Shown here: positions 9,003 to 15,944 of the stretch, one piece after another | Position numbering within the stretch: position 1 is the first letter of the stretch | How the letters are laid out: every line of letters begins with the position of its first letter | Source of the DNA: Microthrixaceae bacterium | GTDB lineage: Bacteria > Actinomycetota > Acidimicrobiia > Acidimicrobiales > Acidimicrobilacustridaceae | Direction of reading: 5' to 3' | Assembly: GCA_947449015.1 (NCBI GenBank) | Contig: CANFQA010000020.1 | Span: 1-45,233 of the forward strand | Length of the DNA: 45,233 bases | Translations under genes and position numbers: made by a program | Notes under the pieces: model-generated | What the model was told of the DNA's origin: nothing | Databases searched by the model: none | The model's input: only the letters and a program-made list of their open reading frames with translations

Positions 9003-9794
9003 TCAGGAGCCGCGGAGTCGATCGCGCCAGGTACGACGAGGTGCCAGTTCATGCTGGCGTGCTGCGGCGATGCGCGTCTGTCGCAACGCCTCAACATCGG
9101 TGTCATCGAGTTCGCTCAGCGTGTCGACCTGCAGAACCCAACGAAGGAGGGCATCGGCAAGGAGCGGATTTCGGGCGAGTGCGGGACCATGGAGGTAGGT
9201 ACCGAGGACCCGGCCGTTGACGACGCCTTCGGAACCGTCGCCGTTACCTTCGCCGATTTCGACCCGGCCGAGCGCGGTGGCACTGGGACCCGGAACCGTT
9301 CGTCCGCCGTGGTTCTCGAACCCTGTGAGCGTGCCCAGAGATGTCACCTCTCCGCCGGAACCGGTCACGGTGGCGTCATATGTGAGCAGTTCGCCGACGG
9401 CCCGGGGGCGGTCAACGCGCATGGTGATGCAATCAAGCAGTCCGAGGCCGGGCTGATCGATGCCATGTCGATCTGGGAACCGTTCGCCGAGGATCTGCAT
9501 TCCCGCGCACACTGCAAACACAACCGCACCTGCGTCGACTGCCCGATGCAGCGCACCACTTGCAGCTAGTCCTCGTGCTGCTTGGGTTTGTGGCCCATCC
9601 TCGCCGCCGCCTACCAGATACAGGTCGCAGGAATCGGGGACGCTTTCCCCAGATTCAACCGAAACGAGATCGACGCCGATTCCGCGCCATGCAAGACGCT
9701 GGGCCAGCACGGTGGCATTCCCGCCGTCGCCGTAGGTGCCGAGCAGATCGGGATACAGCACGCACAGACGCACCAGCGATTCACGCGCCGTCAT
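9003..9794 (-). CDS. gatD: Lipid II isoglutaminyl synthase, glutaminase subunit
   Basis: GatD supplies ammonia from glutamine to MurT, which amidates the alpha-carboxyl of D-glutamate in lipid II on the inner membrane face. The 263-residue protein is a CobB/CobQ-type class I amidotransferase. It has an early YPDLLGTYGDGGN region, an LVGGGEDGPQ turn, the catalytic cysteine C96 in FAVCAGMQILG, and the catalytic histidine H202 in GTYLHGPALARNP. There is no C-terminal glutamate directly after the histidine, as expected for the GatD dyad. The ATG overlaps the murT stop by four bases (ATGA). That neighbour separates it clearly from cobalamin-biosynthesis CobQ. Confidence 0.94.
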   Translation of the reverse strand: MTARESLVRLCVLYPDLLGTYGDGGNATVLAQRLAWRGIGVDLVSVESGESVPDSCDLYLVGGGEDGPQTQAARGLAASGALHRAVDAGAVVFAVCAGMQILGERFPDRHGIDQPGLGLLDCITMRVDRPRAVGELLTYDATVTGSGGEVTSLGTLTGFENHGGRTVPGPSATALGRVEIGEGNGDGSEGVVNGRVLGTYLHGPALARNPLLADALLRWVLQVDTLSELDDTDVEALRQTRIAAARQHELAPRRTWRDRLRGS

Positions 9795-11068
9795 GAGTAG
9801 TCACTCATTCGTTCGTGGTACTGCTGGAACGCGGTGTAATTGGCGGCGATATCGATGGTGTCGCCGGCTCGATGTTCTGGCCGGCCGGCAGCGACACGAA
9901 CGGCTTCGTCGATGGACTCGGCCACGACATGATCAACCCCGGCGTAACGCAATCGGACGGCGAGATCATGCTGGCGCTCGCCGGTGACAACCACGAAGCG
10001 AGAACGAAGACGTTCGAACTCGACATCCCATAACCATGAGGGATCATGGCCATCCGCGATCCGAGCGTTAATTGCCACGATCACCGGGGCCGGCGGTGCG
10101 GCGATCAACTCGAGTGCTTCATGCCAACCAGCAGGATTCTTCGCCAGCAGCAGACGAACACTTCGTCCGTTGAATGAGGCGACGCGGTATCGACCAGCGA
10201 CCTCGCGAACCGATTCGATACCCTCGACCGCTGTGGGAATGCCAACCCCCACTGAGCGGGCTGCGGCAAGCGCGAACGCAGCGTTCACTCGATTGATATG
10301 ACCGGGTAGGCCCATGGCGATAGCGGTTCGTGTGCCGTCAATGACAATCGCGGTGTCATCAACCGAGACCTGCGTCTCGGGGCGGGCAAGTCCGCAGTCG
10401 GTGCAGCGCCAGGTGTTCGGACCAAAGGTGATGCGACCCGAACACTCCGGACATCCGGCAGCATCGGCATGCCAACTGAGTCCGGTGGCAACCCAGATGA
10501 CAGTGGGAGCAACGCCCGCAGCCCAGGCCACCAGTGGGTCATCGGCGTTGGCGACAACGGTGGTGGGGGGAGTTTCGAGGAGACAGGAACGCCAGGCCTC
10601 GGCGAGGTGGCGGACCTCTTGGGAGCGATCGAGTTGGTCACGACTGAGATTAAGCAACACCACAGTCCCGGCCTGGGTGCTGCGCAGCACGCCGGGTACC
10701 CAGCGTTCGTCGACCTCGAGAACTGCGGTGGCTGCAGGCTCGGCAGTTCCGAGCGCGGCAGCAATACCGGCTTCCATGTTGGCGCCGAGAGAGTTGGAGA
10801 CAACCGGTCGATCGCCGGCCAACGCCGCAGAGATGAGACGTGTTGTTGTTGTCTTGCCATTGGTTGCGCTCACGATGATGACGTCTCGTGAGGCGGTGAG
10901 TTCCCGCAAGAGGCCGGGATGCACCATGAGCGACGCACGCCCGCCGATCACGCTGCCCGATCCGAGGTTGACCGTCCGCGATGCGGTGGCCACTACCGAA
11001 CCGAGCGCGACCGCGGCACGGGCACGAAGGCCGGGGCCACCGGCATGGGAAGGGGAGGAGGAGCTCAC
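9791..11068 (-). CDS. murT: Lipid II isoglutaminyl synthase, Mur-ligase subunit
   Basis: MurT activates the D-Glu carboxyl of lipid II with ATP and uses ammonia delivered by GatD. The 425-residue product carries the Mur-ligase P-loop SATNGKTTTT at about 67-76. It also has the MurT-specific four-cysteine zinc ribbon, CPEC (C205, C208) and CTDC (C221, C224), inserted in the central domain, and a C-terminal DUF1727 region. Start is GTG at 11068 with no strong ribosome-binding site; no better in-frame start lies nearby. It follows the low-molecular-weight phosphatase gene by 27 bases and overlaps gatD by four, forming a cell-wall operon. This pair is typical of Gram-positive walls. Confidence 0.94.
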   Translation of the reverse strand: MSSSSPSHAGGPGLRARAAVALGSVVATASRTVNLGSGSVIGGRASLMVHPGLLRELTASRDVIIVSATNGKTTTTRLISAALAGDRPVVSNSLGANMEAGIAAALGTAEPAATAVLEVDERWVPGVLRSTQAGTVVLLNLSRDQLDRSQEVRHLAEAWRSCLLETPPTTVVANADDPLVAWAAGVAPTVIWVATGLSWHADAAGCPECSGRITFGPNTWRCTDCGLARPETQVSVDDTAIVIDGTRTAIAMGLPGHINRVNAAFALAAARSVGVGIPTAVEGIESVREVAGRYRVASFNGRSVRLLLAKNPAGWHEALELIAAPPAPVIVAINARIADGHDPSWLWDVEFERLRSRFVVVTGERQHDLAVRLRYAGVDHVVAESIDEAVRVAAGRPEHRAGDTIDIAANYTAFQQYHERMSDYS

Positions 11069-11095
11069 AACAATGGTGATGCTACCGGTGCAGGC

Positions 11096-11650
11096 TCAGG
11101 CGAGATCGGTACGCAGGTTGGTGCGAATGTGGTCAAGGAGGCCTACACATGCTGCCTCGATCAGGTCATAGACCTCGGCGAACCCTTCCTCGCCACCCGC
11201 CCACGGGTCGGGAACAGCACCATCGTGGGAATCATCTGGTTGCAGCGCGGGGTCGAAGGAGCGCAACAGAACGATTCGCTCTTGCAGATGGGGCTCAGGG
11301 TTGAGGTCGTGCAGGTCGCGGAGATTGGAGTGGTCCATGGCCAGCACGAGGTCGTAGGTGTGGGCATCGCCGGCATGAAAGCTGCTGGCCCGCGACTGCA
11401 ACTCGACGCCGCGTCGTGCCGCTTCGGCTTGGGCACGGGGATCGGGAAGTTCGCCCCGATGCCAGGACGCCGTACCGGCGCTGTCGACCTCAATCTGCCC
11501 ATCGAGCCCTGCCTGGGCCACCTGTGCGCGCATGATGCCCTCAGCGGTTGGTGATCGGCAGATATTGCCAAGACAGACAAAGCAGATCCTGAATGGTTCG
11601 CGCTGGTTCACCCGTGCAGTCTTATGCCAGTTGTCGGCCTCAAAGCGCAT
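11096..11650 (-). CDS. Low-molecular-weight protein tyrosine phosphatase
   Basis: This cytoplasmic phosphatase hydrolyses phosphotyrosine through a cysteinyl-phosphate. The 184-residue protein has the CX5R P-loop CLGNICRS (C26 to R32) near the N-terminus and the general-acid aspartate D148 in VPDPWAGG, the classic order for LMW-PTPs. The first 20 residues are an extension without similarity, so the GTG at 11611 is an alternative start; I give the ATG at 11650. The gene lies directly upstream of murT-gatD on the same strand, suggesting a link to cell-wall or polysaccharide control. Arsenate reductase of the same fold is less likely because the region around the active site follows PTP rather than ArsC. 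Confidence 0.9.
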   Translation of the reverse strand: MRFEADNWHKTARVNQREPFRICFVCLGNICRSPTAEGIMRAQVAQAGLDGQIEVDSAGTASWHRGELPDPRAQAEAARRGVELQSRASSFHAGDAHTYDLVLAMDHSNLRDLHDLNPEPHLQERIVLLRSFDPALQPDDSHDGAVPDPWAGGEEGFAEVYDLIEAACVGLLDHIRTNLRTDLA

Positions 11651-11662
11651 GAGGTGATGCTC

Positions 11663-11739
11663 GCGAGTGCGTGGCGAGCGCATGGCGAGCGCATGGCGAG
11701 CGCATGGCGGATGCATGGTGAGCACATGGCGAGTGCATG
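11663..11739. repeat. Seven tandem 11-bp repeats in a divergent promoter region
   Basis: Seven head-to-tail 11-base units fill 11663-11739. Units 2, 3 and 4 are identical (GCGAGCGCATG). Unit 1 ends GCGTG, unit 5 is GCGGATGCATG, unit 6 is GTGAGCACATG and unit 7 is GCGAGTGCATG. The array lies between the divergently transcribed phosphatase gene (start 11650, minus) and SDR gene (start 11805, plus). The 11-base period places each unit on nearly the same face of the helix, which suits cooperative protein binding. The period is not a multiple of three, arguing against a coding repeat. Slippage alone could also explain it. Confidence 0.85.
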
Positions 11740-11804
11740 AGGTGGCGCCCGTGTGGCGACTCGGGGGAGGATACGGGCCTGATCCGCGTGCTGCAGGAGG
11801 ACGA

Positions 11805-12575
11805 GTGGACGATTTCGCTGGACGTACAGGAGCGGTACTGGTCACCGGTGGCAGCGGTGGCATTGGCGCGGCGATCTGTCGCATGTTCGCCGAGCGTGGC
11901 AGCGATGTCATGTTCACGTTCCGCAACAACGTTGACGCCGCGCGGGCACTCGAAGCCGAAATCGCAGCGCTTGGTCGTCGCGCCAAGTCGCTCTCGGTCG
12001 ACCTTGCCGATGAAGCTGCTGCCGCTGGGGCGGTGGCCGCCACAGTCGAGACCTTTGGCGGGATGCATGCACTTGTCCATGCTGCAGGTCCCCATGTCAC
12101 CCAGATACATCTGAGTCGCGTGGAACCCTCCGCGTATCGTGCCCAGCTTGAGGGCGAAGCGGTGGCGTTTTTCAATGTGCTGCAGCCCGCACTGGCCCAC
12201 CTTCGTGTCGCAGGTGGAAGCGTCGTGGCGGTTACCACCGCAGCGACACGTCGCTATCCGGTTCGCGATGGATTGTCATCGGGAACCAAAGGTGCAGTCG
12301 AGGCAGTAGTGCGCGCCATCGCTGCCGAAGAAGGACGCTTCGGCATCCGAGCCAACTGTGTGGGGCCGGGCATGCTGACCGATGGCATGGCGGCGCGACT
12401 TATGGCCTCTGGCGACCTTGATGAGGCAGCGCTTGAGGTCACGATGCGAAACATCCCGCTTCGCAGGTTTGGCGACGCAGTCGACATTGCCGAAGCAGTG
12501 TGTTTCCTCGCATCGGATCGGGCTGATTTCATCACCGGACAGATGATTGATGTCGACGGCGGCTACGGAGTCTGA
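11805..12575 (+). CDS. Short-chain dehydrogenase/reductase with altered active site
   Basis: The 256-residue protein has an SDR Rossmann fold: the cofactor motif TGGSGGIG near the N-terminus, a strand ending HAAGPH, and the C-terminal GQMIDVDGG typical of FabG-like members. However, the usual Y-x3-K is replaced: the lysine is present in LSSGTKGA, but serine stands where tyrosine is expected, and the catalytic serine position reads TT. Classical dehydrogenase chemistry is therefore doubtful, and it may be an atypical reductase or a non-catalytic homologue. The start is GTG 11805, four bases after a perfect AGGAGG; the frame runs further upstream through the 11-bp repeats, which is not credible coding. 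It ends directly against the convergent MpaB gene. Confidence 0.85.
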   Translation: MDDFAGRTGAVLVTGGSGGIGAAICRMFAERGSDVMFTFRNNVDAARALEAEIAALGRRAKSLSVDLADEAAAAGAVAATVETFGGMHALVHAAGPHVTQIHLSRVEPSAYRAQLEGEAVAFFNVLQPALAHLRVAGGSVVAVTTAATRRYPVRDGLSSGTKGAVEAVVRAIAAEEGRFGIRANCVGPGMLTDGMAARLMASGDLDEAALEVTMRNIPLRRFGDAVDIAEAVCFLASDRADFITGQMIDVDGGYGV

Positions 12576-13547
12576 CTACGCCGCTTCGGGATCGGCAGCG
12601 TCATTGCCGCTCGACAGTTTCTCGGCGTACTCGTGCTCGGCCAGACCGGTGATTGCCCACCCCAGCGTGCGCACGATTGCTCGGGCGGCGGGTTGGACCA
12701 CCAATGGGTCGATGCCCGGCAGGACTGGAAGCCGCAGAGCCCGACGGGCTTCGGTGGGCAGCAGTGCAATAGCAGCAGGTGCAAGGACGCCATAGGCCGG
12801 ACGAACCGCAACCGGAATCGGAGGGAACAGCAGCCAACGCGCAGCATCGCGGCCCTGCTTGCCGACGGTGAGTTCTGGACGCATGCGCTCAAAGTACGCA
12901 CGCAGTTCAGCGACCGAATGTGCTGGCGGTTCACCATCGAGCAGTTCGTTGATGATCGCCATCTCGTCGACGTACTGATCAGCCTCCGCTGCGGTGAGCG
13001 GCGTGGCGCCATAGCGTTGGTAGGCGGTGAGAAAGCTGTCGACTTCGGCGTGGTGGACCCAGGAGATGAGGTGGGGGTCTGAGGCGCTATAGGAGCGACC
13101 ATCCGGTGCGGTGCCCACGACCTTGGTGTGGACGCGCTTGACGATGGCGGCTGCCTGGTGAGCCTGCTCGGTAGTGCCGAAGGTCGTGGTGGCCACAAAC
13201 TGGCTGGTGCGGGCCAATCGCGCCTCGGGATGGTGGCGATAATCGGAATGGTCAGCCACGCCAGCCATGGCCAGTGGGTGCATGATCTGCAGCAGTAGGG
13301 CACGGATGCCGGCGATCAGCATTGAGCCGTCGCTATGAACTCGCCAGGTCACGCTGTCGGGACCGAACAGGCCCGGGTCGCCCTCGATGGGGCCGACCAG
13401 ATCGCGAATTGGCTCGCCGTCTCCGGCGATGAATCCACGCAGGCCACGGCCCAACTGCACCCGGAACTGCTGGACCACCGCATCGATGGCTTCCCCAACA
13501 GCCGGCGCCGTCGACGGGGACGATGATCCTGACAGTGGGGAACTCAT
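12576..13547 (-). CDS. Oxygenase MpaB family protein (DUF2236)
   Basis: The 323-residue protein is a member of the DUF2236 family, which includes fungal MpaB and latex-clearing rubber oxygenases, thought to be b-type haem proteins. It shows the family order: DSVTWRVHSDGSMLIAGIRALLLQ-type text near 70-90, the RLARTSQFVATTTFG region containing the conserved Arg and Thr, and SWVHHAEVDSF with the likely haem histidine. No signal peptide is visible, so it is probably cytoplasmic. The ATG at 13547 is used; a TTG two codons earlier is possible. A GACCG-TT-CGGTC inverted repeat lies 14 bases upstream. Substrate unknown. Confidence 0.85.
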   Translation of the reverse strand: MSSPLSGSSSPSTAPAVGEAIDAVVQQFRVQLGRGLRGFIAGDGEPIRDLVGPIEGDPGLFGPDSVTWRVHSDGSMLIAGIRALLLQIMHPLAMAGVADHSDYRHHPEARLARTSQFVATTTFGTTEQAHQAAAIVKRVHTKVVGTAPDGRSYSASDPHLISWVHHAEVDSFLTAYQRYGATPLTAAEADQYVDEMAIINELLDGEPPAHSVAELRAYFERMRPELTVGKQGRDAARWLLFPPIPVAVRPAYGVLAPAAIALLPTEARRALRLPVLPGIDPLVVQPAARAIVRTLGWAITGLAEHEYAEKLSSGNDAADPEAA

Positions 13548-13560
13548 GGTCAAAGGTTAG

Positions 13561-13572
13561 GACCGTTCGGTC
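13561..13572. promoter_or_regulatory. Inverted repeat upstream of the MpaB-family gene
   Basis: GACCG and CGGTC form perfect arms around a two-base centre, 14 bases before the ATG of the minus-strand oxygenase gene. The place and symmetry suit a dimeric repressor operator. There is one copy only, and no regulator is identified. Confidence 0.3.
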
Positions 13573-13639
13573 GAGATCCCCCGGTCGGGCGGGTTTGAGC
13601 AGACACCGCTCGGCGCGTAGGGCAGCGGAGTAGTGTCAG

Positions 13640-13775
13640 GACACAACTCAACTCCTCGCTGTGGGGGAAGCCGGTCGAACTCCGGCGCTGACCCGCAACC
13701 GTAGGCACAGACCCCAACGACAGGTTGCTGGGGCACTGGCGAGCCGGACTGCCCGCTGCGAGGTGGTGCTCCACT
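13640..13775 (+). promoter_or_regulatory. Cobalamin (AdoCbl-type) riboswitch
   Basis: The core matches the B12 riboswitch. GGGGAAGCCGGT starts near 13664, followed by a paired ACTCCGGC and the highly conserved box CTGACCCGCAACCGT at about 13688-13702. A GGGGCACTGG segment and the GCGAGCCGGACTGCC junction lie at about 13738-13753. CCTCGC at 13654-13659 pairs perfectly with GCGAGG at 13758-13763 to close the element. A TAGTGT at 13631-13636 could be a -10 box, with no clear -35. It sits about 110 bases before a cobalamin-uptake-type operon, fitting feedback control by the imported vitamin. The exact boundaries and the cobalamin form recognised are inferred. Confidence 0.92.
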
Positions 13776-13842
13776 GTCAACCGTCGTCGGATTACGGGAG
13801 GTGGGGCTCGGTTCCCTGCGGAGGACGTTTCCCCGTCGTGGT

Positions 13843-13875
13843 CTCGGGTCCATCTGCTGACCGACCCCCGAGGAA
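13843..13875 (+). promoter_or_regulatory. Hairpin covering the Shine-Dalgarno of the B12 operon
   Basis: CTCGGG at 13843-13848 can pair perfectly with CCCGAG at 13867-13872. The second arm overlaps the Shine-Dalgarno sequence GAGGAA (13870-13875), which lies six bases before the GTG at 13882. With no T-tract in the leader, this suggests that the riboswitch acts on translation by hiding the ribosome-binding site. The alternative pairing that would free it has not been worked out. Confidence 0.5.
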
Positions 13876-13881
13876 CCGCTC

Positions 13882-14796
13882 GTGCCCCACACCAACGATC
13901 CGACCACCATCGCTGCGGTCACCGATCACCGCAGATCGGTGTTGTCACGGTGTCGCGCCTGGTCGGTGTTGGTTGGTTCGTTGCTGATGCTGGTTGCATC
14001 GTCGATGGTGCCGCCGTCGGCATCGGCTTCGGTGACGAGCTGCGCTGCAGCCACGGCCGGATTGGCTCGCGTCGTTGTGGTGGTCGACCGGGGCGAGGGC
14101 GATGTTTCTGTGGTCTGTGTCGTGGTGCCCCGTGGGTCCACCGGTTCGCAGGTACTTGCTGCACGCGCCGCGCAGTTGGGTGCGGCGGTCCCCTCACATG
14201 CCGGTAGTGGCCTGCTGTGCACCATTGATTCGTTCCCCTCCTCAGGCTGCGCCGAGACGGCCAGCGGGTCCTACTGGGCCAACTTTTCCGGCACCACTGG
14301 CGAGTGGGCCTACAGCAACTACAACCCGTTCATCCGCCGGGTGTGCGACGGTGATGTGGAGGGTTGGCGCTACGTCGTGCATGGCAGTGGATCCGCCGTT
14401 GATGCTTTGCCCCGCATCAACGCCGATTCGGTCGCTGTGGCCAATGCGTGGGGATGCAACGAGCCAGAAGATTCGCGGAGTGCTGGCACTGGTTCTGATG
14501 CGGCCTCGTCATCGGCGGTTGGTGCTGACACTGACACAACAATCCTCCCGACGCAGGTGGTGCCCGAGAGCGAAAACGTTGATGGTTCCGGTGTCGTCGG
14601 AACTGACGGTCGGCCCAGCGCCGATGCAGGAGCGAACGTTGACGGTGCGTACGCCGGCAACGCTGTGGTGGTCCCGACCGGAACTGTGCCGCCGTCTCAG
14701 TCGGCCTCGACGTCATGGATCGGAGTCCTCAGCGCAGGTGTGCTGATCACCGCACTCGGTACCGCGGCGTTCGTGCGATCACGGCGGGCCTCATGA
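13882..14796 (+). CDS. Secreted membrane-anchored protein resembling the transcobalamin C-terminal domain (DUF4430-like)
   Basis: The 304-residue protein begins with a signal peptide (hydrophobic about 28-46, possible cleavage after PPSASA near 50). It continues with a globular domain at about 50-200 and a Ser/Thr/Pro/Val-rich linker, and ends in a membrane helix (about 278-297) with an RSRRAS tail. It should stand outside the cell, fixed to the membrane. The domain has a VVVVVDRGEG strand, GSTGSQVL, LLCTIDSFPSSGC, SYWANF and DGDVEGWRY. That order resembles DUF4430, the transcobalamin C-terminal-like domain; six cysteines may form disulfides. The riboswitch and ECF genes suggest that it binds cobalamin or passes it to the transporter. 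The alpha-barrel half of true transcobalamin is absent. It overlaps ecfT by ATGA. Confidence 0.7.
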   Translation: MPHTNDPTTIAAVTDHRRSVLSRCRAWSVLVGSLLMLVASSMVPPSASASVTSCAAATAGLARVVVVVDRGEGDVSVVCVVVPRGSTGSQVLAARAAQLGAAVPSHAGSGLLCTIDSFPSSGCAETASGSYWANFSGTTGEWAYSNYNPFIRRVCDGDVEGWRYVVHGSGSAVDALPRINADSVAVANAWGCNEPEDSRSAGTGSDAASSSAVGADTDTTILPTQVVPESENVDGSGVVGTDGRPSADAGANVDGAYAGNAVVVPTGTVPPSQSASTSWIGVLSAGVLITALGTAAFVRSRRAS

Positions 14797-15944
14797 CGGT
14801 TCTGCACCAGCAGAGTGCAGCGAGGCGCAGACGCGAGGCTCGACCGCGACGCATGCTTCATCCCGGGGCATGGTGGATTTGGGCGACGACGTTGGCCGCG
14901 GCTGCATTGCGAACCACGAATCCTTTGCTGCTTGGACTCATCGTCGCCGTGGTGGCGTTTGTTGTTGCGTCCCGACGCACCGACGCACCGTGGTCCCGCT
15001 CGTTCGGGAGTTTCTTGCGCATCGGTGCGTTCGTGATCACCATCCGGGTCGTCTTTCAGATGTTGTTCGGCGTGCGTCTCGATGGAACCACGCTTTTCAC
15101 CCTTCCGTCAGTCACGCTTCCATCTTGGGCTGCTGGGGTGAGCCTCGGTGGTCCGGTCACGCTCGAGGCGCTTGTGGGCGCCGCCTATCAGGGACTGCGC
15201 CTTGCGGTTGTCATCGCCTGCTTCGGGGCGGCATCTTCGCTGTGCAGTCCCTATCGGATGCTGCGGGCCCTTCCTTCAGCGCTCTATGAGGCTGGTGTCG
15301 CCATCACGGTTGCGCTCACCTTTGCCCCGCAGGCCATGATCGCGTCCCGACAGGTACGCGATGCCCGACGGCTTCGTGGCCGGGCCGAGCGCGGTCCGCG
15401 GGCGTGGGTCGGTTCCGCGATGCCTGTGCTCGAAGGGGCACTCGAACGATCAGTGGCGCTGGCTGCATCGATGGATGCACGCGGGTACGGCCGCCGCGGC
15501 GCTATTTCGGTGCGCACACGTCGAGGTGTTTCGATGCTGATGCTCATCGGTCTCGGAGCGGTTGCCGTTGGCTCCTATGGCCTGCTCGATGAGTCAGCGC
15601 CGTCGATCCTTCGCATGCCGCCCTTTGCGTTCGGCGCGGTTGCTCTGGCGCTCGCGCTCTACCTCAGCGGTCGAGGCGCGGAGCGCACCCGATATCGCGC
15701 GGATCGATGGCTTGCGCCGGAGTGGCTGGTCTCGCTAAGTGGCCTTGCTGCGCTTGGTGCCATGGTTGTGGCCGGTCGACATGGTGCTGCACTTGACCCG
15801 TCGATCTATCCCTTGGCTGTTCCGGCACTGGTGCCGGTGCCTGCCATCGGCATTGCGGTGGCAATGCTCCCGGCCTGGTGTGCACCCCGTCCACCTGCAC
15901 TCGCGTCACTCGAGACAATCACGCATTTCGAGGTGGCCGCATGA
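14793..15944 (+). CDS. ecfT: ECF transporter transmembrane coupling protein (EcfT/CbiQ family)
   Basis: EcfT couples ATP hydrolysis in the EcfA domains to movement of the substrate-binding S component. The 383-residue protein has several hydrophobic helices (about 20-70, 85-110, 130-165 and 245 onward) and a cytoplasmic coupling region. That region carries two Ala-Arg-Gly-type motifs, DARRLRG near 190-200 and MDARGYGRRG near 225-235, the hallmark contact sites for the ATPases. Extra C-terminal helices make it longer than a minimal CbiQ. Start ATG 14793 overlaps the previous stop (ATGA), and the stop overlaps the next start in the same way. Cobalamin is the likely cargo from the riboswitch; other corrinoids are possible. 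Confidence 0.88.
   Translation: MTVLHQQSAARRRREARPRRMLHPGAWWIWATTLAAAALRTTNPLLLGLIVAVVAFVVASRRTDAPWSRSFGSFLRIGAFVITIRVVFQMLFGVRLDGTTLFTLPSVTLPSWAAGVSLGGPVTLEALVGAAYQGLRLAVVIACFGAASSLCSPYRMLRALPSALYEAGVAITVALTFAPQAMIASRQVRDARRLRGRAERGPRAWVGSAMPVLEGALERSVALAASMDARGYGRRGAISVRTRRGVSMLMLIGLGAVAVGSYGLLDESAPSILRMPPFAFGAVALALALYLSGRGAERTRYRADRWLAPEWLVSLSGLAALGAMVVAGRHGAALDPSIYPLAVPALVPVPAIGIAVAMLPAWCAPRPPALASLETITHFEVAA

Noticed and set aside
9003-9794. CobQ/CobB-type cobalamin biosynthesis enzyme, tempting given the B12 theme.
   Set aside because: It overlaps a MurT with its zinc ribbon, has the Cys-His dyad of GatD and is short; this is lipid II amidation.
11651-12238. A minus-strand frame continues upstream of the phosphatase start, through the 11-bp repeats and into the SDR gene.
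   Set aside because: It lacks family similarity, is antisense to a well-supported SDR, and the LMW phosphatase motif begins only after 11650.
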